Source: Acidimicrobiaceae bacterium
Lineage (GTDB): Bacteria; Actinomycetota; Acidimicrobiia; Acidimicrobiales; RAAP-2
Assembly (NCBI GenBank): GCA_003153575.1
Contig: PLZW01000035.1
Span: forward strand, 1 to 64,000
Length of the DNA: 64,000 nucleotides
Direction of reading: 5' to 3'
Shown: positions 43,584 through 50,583 of the stretch, piece by piece
Layout of the letters: every line of letters starts with the position of its first letter
Position numbering within the stretch: position 1 is the stretch's first letter
Position numbers and translations under genes: made by a program
The notes under the pieces: generated by a model
What the model was told of the DNA's origin: nothing
Databases searched by the model: none
What the model saw: only the letters and a program-made list of their open reading frames with translations

Positions 43584-43922
43584 CCGCCGCTCCTCTCGCT
43601 GAGCTCCCTGGAGACTCATTCCAGACCGCACCGGGAACTTACCAGAGGAAGAATGCCAGAGCTAGGGTCGAAAGTCATTGACTGGGGCTCATCCGTCGAT
43701 CCACATCTCACGGGCCTAAAGGGCTCTGCTTCATTGATGGTTCGTCAGACGCTCGCCTTCCCGTCCCGGTGGGATTCGCTAATCAGACCACTTGTGTGAG
43801 TTTGTCGAATGCTGCGGCGATCGTGCACTGTTGCGTTGGGCGCGATCTCAACTTGGGCGCCGCAGGACGTGGGCCGTGCCCTTGCCACACGAAGGGGTTC
43901 CTGCGCCGCCGGGACTGATCGC
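43584..43922. other. Gene-free spacer between propeller and capsid gene groups
   Basis: About 340 bp with no supported frame and mixed base composition. It may hold the promoter of the propeller gene (minus strand), but no clear boxes were seen. Confidence 0.4.
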
Positions 43923-44099
43923 TCACATTTGATCGTCCGGACGGCATCCGACGACCGACTTGAGTTCGAAGGTCCCCGGCACCCGAGCCTGGAGGAGCTC
44001 GGGTGCCGGGGTATCGCCGGAGTGAGCTCCCGACGAGAAGTTGGTCCCGGCCGGGCCGGGGAAAGGAGTACCCGACCCGGCGGGGACGATCTGAGTCAC
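43923..44099 (-). CDS. Possible 58-residue protein after capsid gene
   Basis: GTG at 44099, 20 bp after the capsid stop, with AGGGAGAG upstream. The product is VTQIVPAGSGTPFPGPAGTNFSSGAHSG..., Gly/Pro-rich and flexible. It could be a small virion or linker protein; there is no homology evidence. It is kept because of its position and ribosome site. Confidence 0.4.
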   Translation of the reverse strand: MTQIVPAGSGTPFPGPAGTNFSSGAHSGDTPAPELLQARVPGTFELKSVVGCRPDDQM

Positions 44100-44118
44100 G
44101 GGTGTGGTCTCTCCCTGG

Positions 44119-45636
44119 TTAGGCGAAGGACGGGGCCGTCGGGTAGGCCGCGCCGCTGATGACCTGCACCGCGGTGGCGTGACGCACGACGATCCCAAAG
44201 ACGCAGTACAGCTGGATTACGACGTTCAAGTCGTTGGCCAATGTCTCGGGAATGGCCCGGGCCACCGGTTCACTCATGAGGGTGTAGATGTTCGCCGCGT
44301 TGGCGAGGACGAACTGGCAGTTCGAGCCGCTGGCGGGAAGGTTCCCGTCCGTGAACACCGACGACGTGAGGATTCTCTGACCCGTGTAGCCGACCGGATG
44401 GTCGCCGTCCGGTGCCGGTGCGATGGGGACGTAGGAGTCCGAGGGCTGCGGGGTGAGGAGCGGGCGCCCGGTCGTGTCCACCTGAGCGGTGGCCCACTGA
44501 TAGAACGTCGGCGGCATGAACAGGTGCGTCGGCGGCAGGACCGTACCCGAGGCCGTCATCATGTTCGCCGAGCCCTTGGCGACGTCACCCCAGAAGTTGG
44601 CGTTCGAGAACACCGATGCACTCGTCACCGAGCCGGCCGTCGAGATGGCCTGCGTGAGTGCGTAGGAGTCGATCGAGGTCCAGAGCTGCTCGGTCATCTG
44701 GGCGTGAAGAATTTTGTCGATCCCGATTGGTCCGGCCCGATCGAACAGCGCCTGGGAAATGTCCACCTCGCCTGCGAACGTGACGAGGTTGCTGGTGATG
44801 TAGGCGCCGGTGGGGCTGTCGTTCGGCACCGTCGAGCCCTCGGTCTGCTGGGCCACCGATGCCGCCGAAGTGATCGACGGAATATTGAGCTGCATGCCGA
44901 CACCGGAATCGGGGACCTTGGACGTTTGGTCGACGAAGGCCGGGCCGTAGGTTCGGTAGTCAGCCCAGTCCTCGACCACGTACTGCGGGGTTACGAATCC
45001 TGCTCCAGAGCCGCCGGCCGTCGTCAGTGATCGAATCTCCGTCCTTGCGGTCTCCTCGCTTCCTCCCCATCCGCGTCCACGGGTAGAGGCCGACCGAATC
45101 GCACGCTTGCCCTCCTCGGAGCGGAGAGACGACTCCACGGAGACCTCCCGTGCGTGGCGCTGGAGGCGCTCAACGGCGGCGTCGTGCAGGCGGGTACCTG
45201 GGCACGCCGCGCGGGCGAGGTCGAGGTAGTGGGAGTGCTCGGAACCCTCGCCGTAGGTGCGGGGCTCACTCTTGACCGAAACGCCGACTACTGCGCGCTC
45301 CTCGGTGATGATCCGTGACAGACGCTGCACGCGATCGTCCTGTTCCTCGCCGAGGCGCAGCGCTTCCTTGTAGCGGTGAGCGACGTCGCCCTTGATGTCG
45401 GAGTCGAGTGACCCTCCGGGGTTGAGCACCTCGAGGGCGATGATCTTCGCCGCCCTACTCAAATGGGCGTCCCGGAGCGCGCGAGCGCGGTCGAAGAGAA
45501 GCGGCGCCGTGGCGTCGACGGTGACCCGAGCAGCGTCGGCCTCTTGTTGTGCCGAAACGTCGCGCCCGGTCGACTGGGCCCGTTTCCACATCCGTCGCTC
45601 GGTGGCGAGGGCTCGGGCTTCGGTTTTGTCGGTCAT
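44119..45636 (-). CDS. HK97-type phage major capsid protein
   Basis: The 505-residue protein starts at ATG 45636 (an upstream GTG would add five residues and give a 4-bp GTGA overlap). The first 200 residues are charged and helical, as expected of a scaffold/delta domain. The HK97 fold follows, with GGSGAGFVTPQYVVEDW near its start, SSVFTDGNLPASGSNCQF and LNVVIQLYCVFGIVVRHATAVQVIS at the end. No protease, portal or terminase lies nearby. The capsid may package the element itself. Confidence 0.85.
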   Translation of the reverse strand: MTDKTEARALATERRMWKRAQSTGRDVSAQQEADAARVTVDATAPLLFDRARALRDAHLSRAAKIIALEVLNPGGSLDSDIKGDVAHRYKEALRLGEEQDDRVQRLSRIITEERAVVGVSVKSEPRTYGEGSEHSHYLDLARAACPGTRLHDAAVERLQRHAREVSVESSLRSEEGKRAIRSASTRGRGWGGSEETARTEIRSLTTAGGSGAGFVTPQYVVEDWADYRTYGPAFVDQTSKVPDSGVGMQLNIPSITSAASVAQQTEGSTVPNDSPTGAYITSNLVTFAGEVDISQALFDRAGPIGIDKILHAQMTEQLWTSIDSYALTQAISTAGSVTSASVFSNANFWGDVAKGSANMMTASGTVLPPTHLFMPPTFYQWATAQVDTTGRPLLTPQPSDSYVPIAPAPDGDHPVGYTGQRILTSSVFTDGNLPASGSNCQFVLANAANIYTLMSEPVARAIPETLANDLNVVIQLYCVFGIVVRHATAVQVISGAAYPTAPSFA

Positions 45637-45647
45637 TCTGTCTCTCT

Positions 45648-46040
45648 TCACTCGGGCTCAACGCGTGTGAGCCACTTCTGGACGTCTGTCGGGTCGAACT
45701 GCCATCGGCCACCGACCTGGCGACCGACGAGCCGACCTCTCCGTGCCGCCTCGGCTACACCGTTGCGACTGATCCCGGCGAGGTCTGCGACCTCTTGTGC
45801 TGCCAGTGTGACCCGTACGGGTGATTCCGGTGCCGGGCTGGTGGCGTTCGCGCCACTCGCGCCACTGACGGTCATCCGGTAGTGGCCGGCGACGATGGTC
45901 ACGTCCCGCGCGAACTCAAGAACCTTCGGCGGAACGACGGCGTTCTTCTGGTGGGCCAGTCGCAGGCCGGCCGCGACAATGAACTCCAAGTGGTGCGCTG
46001 TCTCTCCGTCCACCCAGACAACGGGTCCGTTCGACTTCAC
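45648..46040 (-). CDS. Protein with C-terminal excisionase-like HTH
   Basis: The 130-residue protein has a GTG start (46040) that overlaps the preceding stop by 4 bp. The N-terminal half is a globular region with GETAHHLEFIVAAGLRLAHQK. The C-terminal half is EVADLAGISRNGVAEAARRGRLVGRQVGG followed by WQFDPTDVQKWL, an AlpA/excisionase-like winged helix. It is upstream of, and probably co-transcribed with, the capsid gene. Confidence 0.65.
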   Translation of the reverse strand: MKSNGPVVWVDGETAHHLEFIVAAGLRLAHQKNAVVPPKVLEFARDVTIVAGHYRMTVSGASGANATSPAPESPVRVTLAAQEVADLAGISRNGVAEAARRGRLVGRQVGGRWQFDPTDVQKWLTRVEPE

Positions 46041-46168
46041 CGGACGGTCACCCGGAACACCGCCCGCCACCACCAGGGCACATGGACCGGGGCCCGAGCG
46101 GCGGCGAGCGCCTGGTCCCGTGCCCGCCGCTGCTCGGGCGTCCAACGTGGCCGGTCAGGCCGCGCCAC
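46037..46168 (-). CDS. 43-residue basic protein (not in ORF track as such)
   Basis: GTG at 46168 lies inside the 3' end of the zinc-finger gene (14-bp overlap). The stop overlaps the next start as GTGA. The product is VARPDRPRWTPEQRRARDQALAAARAPVHVPWWWRAVFRVTVR: an Arg-rich helix, then a Trp-rich end. The double overlap supports it. Function unknown. Confidence 0.5.
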   Translation of the reverse strand: MARPDRPRWTPEQRRARDQALAAARAPVHVPWWWRAVFRVTVR

Positions 46169-46667
46169 CGTTGCCTCCCTTGTTGGCGAGGTCGACCATC
46201 TCCTGGAGTGCCTGACGAGCGCCTGCCTGCTGGAAGGCCAGGGCGGCGGCATCGACGGGGAGGAGCGCCTTCGGCCCGGTGCAGCGGTGGACGCCGGCGC
46301 TAAATTCAGTCCCGCACATGTCGCAGATCGTGGTGATCGTCGGGAAGGTTGCCGCCTTCGCCATCGCCTGCATGGCGCGGCGATTCCGGGCGGCCTGGCG
46401 GGGCGTGAGGGCGCACTTGTGGCCGCCCCACTCCGAGCGGGGCACCTCGGCGGTGCACGTCCCGCAGCCGACCATGACCGCGTCGATCGGGTTGGCGGCT
46501 GCCTCGGTGGTCGTTGGAACGTCCGGGTGGATGCGGAGGGCTATGGCGGGGTTCGCGTCCGCGGCGTCTGACCGCTTCTCCTCCACGATCCGGTCGAGGC
46601 TCCATGCGTGCTCCACGGGCTCGGTGTCGTCGGGTTCGGTCGGTAGATTCCTACTGAAGAGTCCCAT
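46155..46667 (-). CDS. Protein with two zinc-finger-like motifs
   Basis: The 170-residue protein starts MGLFSRNLPTEPDD. Two CxxC...H/C motifs, CGTCTAEVPRSEWGGHKC and CDMCGTEFSAGVHRC, suggest two zinc sites, possibly DNA or protein binding. A helical C-terminus ends in a Gly-rich tail. It lies between the HNH and capsid genes. Family not recognised. Confidence 0.65.
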   Translation of the reverse strand: MGLFSRNLPTEPDDTEPVEHAWSLDRIVEEKRSDAADANPAIALRIHPDVPTTTEAAANPIDAVMVGCGTCTAEVPRSEWGGHKCALTPRQAARNRRAMQAMAKAATFPTITTICDMCGTEFSAGVHRCTGPKALLPVDAAALAFQQAGARQALQEMVDLANKGGNGGAA

Positions 46668-46736
46668 GAAGGTCCTTTCGGGTTGACAGCCGTGGACCGC
46701 ACGGCGCGGTGATGCTGGGGGAAGGGGCGGAAGGGC

Positions 46737-47039
46737 TCACCACTGCTGCGATGCCTTCCGTACGGGCCTCGCGGGCTTGCTCCCGCGGGAGGCGTTACAC
46801 CCGTAATGGGCGGTTCTGAGATTGGTGATGTCCAGCGCTGCGCGCTGCTGCTCGAGGCGGCTCAGGTGGCCCATCTGGCTGACCGGGATTTTGTGGTCGA
46901 CGCTGGGCGACCGTGAGGTGCGCGGTGGGGCGTCGAAGTCGACTGGTTCGCCGCAGAGGTGGCAGATCGAAGAGGCAGCCAGCACCCGCTTGTGAACCTG
47001 CTCCCAGGCGTAGCCGCTGGTGATGGCGCGCTTGCTCAC
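46737..47039 (-). CDS. HNH endonuclease
   Basis: The 100-residue protein has a GTG start. The HNH fold is visible: CHLCGEPVDFD, then DHKIPVSQMG, ALDITNLRTAHYGCNASRGSK. CxxC plus C-N-x-x-R form the zinc-binding/HNH core. Such nucleases sit beside terminase and capsid genes in phages, where they help packaging. No terminase is found here. Confidence 0.85.
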   Translation of the reverse strand: MSKRAITSGYAWEQVHKRVLAASSICHLCGEPVDFDAPPRTSRSPSVDHKIPVSQMGHLSRLEQQRAALDITNLRTAHYGCNASRGSKPARPVRKASQQW

Positions 47040-47438
47040 TGGACCACCCGACGGGACGTTTGGCCTGGGGGGGTGTCAGCGGAGAGAAACATCTGACAGG
47101 CGCCGAGGATGACCTCGAAGCGACCGAATCCCGCCGAAAGCGAACGTGTTCTAGCGCCCTGAAATCGTCGGGGAGGGAAAAAAGTCCGGCGTTGTGTGGT
47201 CCGATGTGTCCACCACGGAGGCTCGATATCCCCCCCATTAGCGCAGGTCAGAGGCGCTGTCGCTCTTGTCAGGTACCTAGGGTGCGGGTGAATCGACAGG
47301 CCGGTAGAGGGAGACACAGAGCAGTTACCTGCATGGGGCCGGCGGTCGACCTTTGGGGGTAGTACCCATGACCACACAACGCCTGACTTCGTCTCTCTCC
47401 GAGGTGAGATCAGGCCGAACTCGGGACTACCCCGGTGG
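47040..47438. other. Upstream region of the capsid/HNH operon
   Basis: About 400 bp without a supported gene. The 141-residue minus-strand frame (47036-47461) ends with a GTGA overlap onto the HNH start, but its ribosome site and composition do not support the upstream part. The operon promoter should lie here. Confidence 0.4.
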
Positions 47439-47585
47439 TTATCGGTGGACATCGGCCGCACTCGGGATCGTTACCCCACCACCGCGCCGCTCCAGCCGAC
47501 GCCGACGGGCCGCCACCTTGGCGACGCGGACCCTTGCCCTGCGCTTGTCCTTGCGCCGGACCTTGGCACCCCATCGCCTAGCCAC
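47439..47585 (-). CDS. 48-residue strongly basic protein (not in ORF track)
   Basis: GTG at 47585 follows the ideal site AAGGAGG by 7 bases and overlaps the end of the SWIM-like gene. The product begins VARRWGAKVRRKDKRARVRV and is over one third Arg/Lys. It could bind nucleic acid. The overlap and Shine-Dalgarno support translation. Confidence 0.6.
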   Translation of the reverse strand: MARRWGAKVRRKDKRRARVRVAKVAARRRRLERRGGGVTIPSAADVHR

Positions 47586-47808
47586 TTGAATCCTCCTTAG
47601 GTCTCACATCCTCAGCCGGTCGAACCACCGGGTCGGCCAGTGCAAGTAACACCTGGTCGACGTGTGGGCAATAATCCTTGGCCGAACCGCACGAGCAGAA
47701 CCACTGGCCGTCGAGATGTTGAACGTCGAACACGCCCGTGTATGACCTCACCACAGCGGTCAGGTCGCCGCGGATCTGGTGCTTGACCACCACGTCGTCG
47801 TCGGTCAT
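47578..47808 (-). CDS. Small SWIM-like zinc-finger protein
   Basis: The 76-residue protein has WFCSCGSAKDYCPHVDQVLLAL, a CxC...CPH SWIM-type zinc site. The N-terminus is DDDVVVKHQIRGDL. SWIM domains are found in DNA-binding or recombination proteins. Its start overlaps the upstream stop by 4 bp. Confidence 0.65.
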   Translation of the reverse strand: MTDDDVVVKHQIRGDLTAVVRSYTGVFDVQHLDGQWFCSCGSAKDYCPHVDQVLLALADPVVRPAEDVRPKEDSSG

Positions 47809-48062
47809 ATCGTCCTTTCGTCTGGTCGATCGCCCTCGTCGGTCAGCGCGATGACCTCACCCTCGTCTGGCAAATACCGGTGGGTCAGCGGGTCGAACCG
47901 CTCCCGCTTGCACCACGCCTCGTAGGTCAGCGTCGGCATGTCGTCGGTATCGAGGCTGGCGGTCTCGTTGTTCGAGGTTTTGGTGAGCTCACCCTCATAG
48001 ATACCCATGTGGTCGGTCATGCCGGACCCGTCGATTCGTCGCTCGTGGTATAGTTCGATCAC
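47805..48062 (-). CDS. Small hypothetical protein, start of the SWIM operon
   Basis: The 85-residue frame starts at a GTG (48062); an ATG at residue 15 is an alternative. The sequence is acidic with RFDPLTHRYLPDEGEV near the C-terminus. No domain is recognised. It overlaps the next gene (ATGA) and is divergent from the small gene at 48087. Confidence 0.55.
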   Translation of the reverse strand: MIELYHERRIDGSGMTDHMGIYEGELTKTSNNETASLDTDDMPTLTYEAWCKRERFDPLTHRYLPDEGEVIALTDEGDRPDERTI

Positions 48063-48086
48063 CTAACTATTGCGAGGAGAACTACA

Positions 48087-48236
48087 TTGAACACCTCTGA
48101 CCCACGGACATACATCGAGCGCGACACGGGTTGGCTATGGATGCCGCCACCCAACCGGGAAATGGACGACTCTCGGTTCGCCTTGATTTCGGAGAAGGCG
48201 GCCGACAACCTCGAGCGCGCCGCTGGTCGTCGCTGA
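48087..48236 (+). CDS. 49-residue protein with TTG start (not in ORF track)
   Basis: The TTG at 48087 lies 7 bases after GAGGAG. The product is LNTSDPRTYIERDTGWLW... ending RAAGRR, with a Trp/Pro-rich middle. No homologue is recognised. A short inverted repeat (48282) follows the stop. The ribosome site is the main support. Confidence 0.5.
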   Translation: MNTSDPRTYIERDTGWLWMPPPNREMDDSRFALISEKAADNLERAAGRR

Positions 48237-48281
48237 GAATCAATCGAAAAGAGGCGGTGCTTGTCACGGGCGGCGGCGTCC

Positions 48282-48298
48282 CTCTCCCTATAGGAGAG
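48282..48298 (+). terminator. Inverted repeat CTCTCC-CTATA-GGAGAG
   Basis: A perfect 6-bp inverted repeat with a 5-base loop, 46 bp after the TTG-start gene. It may terminate it; there is no T-run. Confidence 0.35.
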
Positions 48299-48353
48299 AG
48301 GGAGACGCTCCGCCACCCGCTCCAATCTGCACCGGATTTTGGGGGTAAAAGTC

Positions 48354-48471
48354 CAGGTCACGGGCTTGTAAGATACATAACCCCTGGTGGACGCGGTTGT
48401 AGCTAACCCGCAGGTCAGAGGCTTGTAACCGCGTCCCGAACCGCGTCCCGACCGCGTCCCGACCGCGTCCC
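48354..48471. repeat. Iteron-like repeats: two 18-bp and four 11-bp copies
   Basis: CAGGTCAnnGGCTTGTAA occurs at 48354-48371 and 48411-48428 (16 of 18 bases shared). Directly after the second copy, ACCGCGTCCCG is repeated at 48428, 48440, 48451 and 48462. They lie between the TTG gene and the ATPase gene. Origin-type iterons for the nearby RecA-fold ATPase are the simplest reading; function is inferred. Confidence 0.55.
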
Positions 48472-48491
48472 AGGCGGATGCGTCGGACGCG

Positions 48492-49787
48492 CTAAACGGC
48501 ATGATGGCACCGCGCTTGTCCGATCACCTCAACCCGAACTAGTCCAGCGTCGACCAGGCGTTGCAATGCAGTATCTATTTCGGCGTCACGACCTGGGACG
48601 AGCTTGTGAATCGCCCGCTTAGATGCCCCTGGGTTGCCCTTGACGGCCGCCAGCACGGCATCGTCGCCGTCTGCAGCCACAACTGGCGATTCCGTCGCCT
48701 TGGGCGCGGCGTCCGACTTCTTCTTCCCGACCCGCACGACGCCGACTGGTCGATTCGTGGCCGGGTGGAGATAGCTGGAATCGACGATATGGAAGTCCAC
48801 CGAAGGCTTGCCCGGGACGTCCTTCTGCTTGTCCAGAATTGCTACCCGATTCCCACCCCGGCGCTCCTGAACGTGAATCATCCACTCGGCGTGGTTCTGC
48901 TGGCGAGACAGGCCGGCGAGGCTACGGTCCGATTCGTTGGAATGGGCAACCAGGACGACGGAGATCCCATGATACAAAATCTGTGGAAGTGTCTTGGCGA
49001 AGATGGCGCCGACATCGCTGTCCACCATGTTCGACCCGTTGGGCCGGACGGAATCCAGCGTGTCGATGATGAGCACAGAACACCGCTCGTTCTCCGCTGC
49101 CCGAATGATGGTGTCGGCGGCCTCGGGGTCGGCCAGGTCGAACTCGGCCGGGGCGCTATGGACTAGCCGCCTCCAGGGGTCTTCGTCGGTCTCCTGCTCC
49201 CATGCGACGATCCGGTTCGCGACCTGTTCCCGCGGCCCCTCGCACTGCAGGTACATCACCCCGACCGGCTCGTTGACGATGTCGGTGAGCCCCAACCACG
49301 GCCGGCCAGTCGCCCAGCAGCAGGCCGCGTCGACCATCAACATGGATTTGCCCGCTTCCCGTAACCCGTAGACGATTCCTACGCTTCCCCCCGGGACGAT
49401 GAAATCTCCGCCGGCCGACAGGGGCGGGTCGGGCTCGGTGTCGTCGGGTTCGGCCACTGCAATTAGGAGGGGGTTATTGACCCGCTCGAGCCTCCGCTCC
49501 ATCTCTATTTTCGCCTCGAACGCTTCCTTGCGCTTGGCGGCCTTGTCCTCGGCTACGGCTTCCCGCGTTTCTCGCCACTCCCTCTGCTCGGCTGGTTGCA
49601 GGAGTTGCCAGCGGCGTCGGGCCGTCTCGAGGTAGTCGGCCTCGTCATAGTCCGGGGGGAGGTTGGTCTGTCTCGCTTCACGGATTAGGGCGGGCCGCTC
49701 TACGTCGGTCAGATCGCCCCACGGAATCCGCTCGTCGGCGGTGGCCGCCCCTTGACTAACTGGGTATTGGGTGTCATCTTGAGGCAT
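48492..49787 (-). CDS. RecA-fold ATPase with C-terminal winged helix (RepA-like)
   Basis: The 431-residue protein starts at ATG 49787 (MPQDDTQYP); the track frame starts earlier without support. A charged coil region (about 40-110) is followed by a RecA/DnaB-type ATPase: Walker A GLREAGKSML, Walker B VLIIDTLDS, sensor VVLVAHSNESDRS. The last 70 residues form a winged-helix-like domain (AVKGNPGASKRAIHKLVPG). Similar ATPases act in replication of actinobacterial plasmids and integrative elements. The iteron-like repeats lie at its 3' side. Confidence 0.8.
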   Translation of the reverse strand: MPQDDTQYPVSQGAATADERIPWGDLTDVERPALIREARQTNLPPDYDEADYLETARRRWQLLQPAEQREWRETREAVAEDKAAKRKEAFEAKIEMERRLERVNNPLLIAVAEPDDTEPDPPLSAGGDFIVPGGSVGIVYGLREAGKSMLMVDAACCWATGRPWLGLTDIVNEPVGVMYLQCEGPREQVANRIVAWEQETDEDPWRRLVHSAPAEFDLADPEAADTIIRAAENERCSVLIIDTLDSVRPNGSNMVDSDVGAIFAKTLPQILYHGISVVLVAHSNESDRSLAGLSRQQNHAEWMIHVQERRGGNRVAILDKQKDVPGKPSVDFHIVDSSYLHPATNRPVGVVRVGKKKSDAAPKATESPVVAADGDDAVLAAVKGNPGASKRAIHKLVPGRDAEIDTALQRLVDAGLVRVEVIGQARCHHAV

Positions 49788-49910
49788 AAGGTTTCCAATC
49801 AGGAGTTGGTAACTAGACGACGGTCGGGGTTGAGTTCCCGGCCGTTCGTCGCGTGTGGGTGGATGTTCGAAAAACGGTGTCGCGCACGTCACCGACCTCG
49901 TCGTCGGCAC

Positions 49911-50087
49911 TCACGACGCAGCCTGCTCCTCGAGCCAGGATTCGAGGTCGTCCGCGAAGTAGGCGACCCTGCGACCGAGCTTGAATGACCGAGGCCCCCT
50001 GCCGACATGTCGCCAGAACCTCAGCGTCTCTTCTGGCGTCCTCAGCCTCTCCGCAGCCTCTGGCAAAAGCAGTACCTGGCGTTCCAT
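49911..50087 (-). CDS. Excisionase / AlpA-type HTH protein
   Basis: The 58-residue protein starts at ATG 50087 after GAGGAGGCACCC. A MerR-like winged helix is visible: LPEAAERLRTPEETLRFWRHVG, then RSFKLGRRVAYFADDLESWL, typical of recombination directionality factors. It is divergent from the XRE repressor, with a consensus TTGACA promoter. Confidence 0.85.
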   Translation of the reverse strand: MERQVLLLPEAAERLRTPEETLRFWRHVGRGPRSFKLGRRVAYFADDLESWLEEQAAS

Positions 50088-50137
50088 GGGTGCCTCCTCT
50101 AATCTCAACCGGGTTAAATTTCAACCCCTCTAACCTT

Positions 50138-50186
50138 AATGTATCAGCGGTGACTACTTGCTGTCAACCATGGTGGGGGTGTATAA
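50138..50186. promoter_or_regulatory. Overlapping divergent promoters of excisionase and XRE
   Basis: Minus strand: TTGACA (50162-50167), 18-bp spacer, TACATT (50138-50143), reading toward the excisionase. Plus strand: TTGCTG (50158-50163), 17-bp spacer, TATAAC (50181-50186), reading toward the XRE gene, whose ATG at 50194 lies where transcription should begin. The two -35 boxes overlap, so only one polymerase could use them at a time. Confidence 0.65.
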
Positions 50187-50193
50187 CATACCC

Positions 50194-50583
50194 ATGACAG
50201 ATATTCCCAGCACTGAGGCGATTTTCGGTGAGACAGTTCGTCTGCTTCGGCAGGAGAGGGGCTTGTCGCAGGACGATTTGGCCGCGGCGATGCGCGCCGA
50301 GGGATTCGACTGGCATCAGACGACGACCTCCAAGACAGAGGCGGCCCAGCGGCCCATCCGCCTGAACGAGGCGAAGGCGCTCGCCGACATCCTCCGAATG
50401 CGCCTGTCCGCCATGTTGAGGGGCATCGATGCCGATTACCTGGATTTGCAGAAGCGGCTCGAGGCAGCGCAGCTCGCCAAGGCTCGGGCGGATCAGGACA
50501 TCCAAAGGCTGGAAGTGGAGTCCTTTTTCTGGACACTCGGCGAGGTCGAACCCGATGAGGAGGCAGACGATGGCGAGCATTAG
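50194..50583 (+). CDS. XRE-family transcriptional repressor
   Basis: The 129-residue protein begins MTDIPSTEAIFGETVRLLR; the earlier ATG at 50158 is less likely. XRE HTH: RQERGLSQDDLAAAMRAEGFDWHQTTTSKTEAAQRPIR. A coiled coil (LDLQKRLEAAQLAKARADQDIQRLEVE) follows for dimerisation. Position divergent to the excisionase is that of a maintenance repressor. Probably leaderless. The 3' end overlaps the integrase gene by 14 bp. Confidence 0.85.
   Translation: MTDIPSTEAIFGETVRLLRQERGLSQDDLAAAMRAEGFDWHQTTTSKTEAAQRPIRLNEAKALADILRMRLSAMLRGIDADYLDLQKRLEAAQLAKARADQDIQRLEVESFFWTLGEVEPDEEADDGEH

Noticed and set aside
47036-47461. 141-residue minus-strand ORF ending in GTGA overlap with HNH
   Set aside because: The overlap is suggestive, but there is no start with a ribosome site and no domain; not supported.
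48428-48471. CRISPR array from ACCGCGTCCCG repeats
   Set aside because: The 11-bp units are contiguous without spacers, and no cas genes are present.
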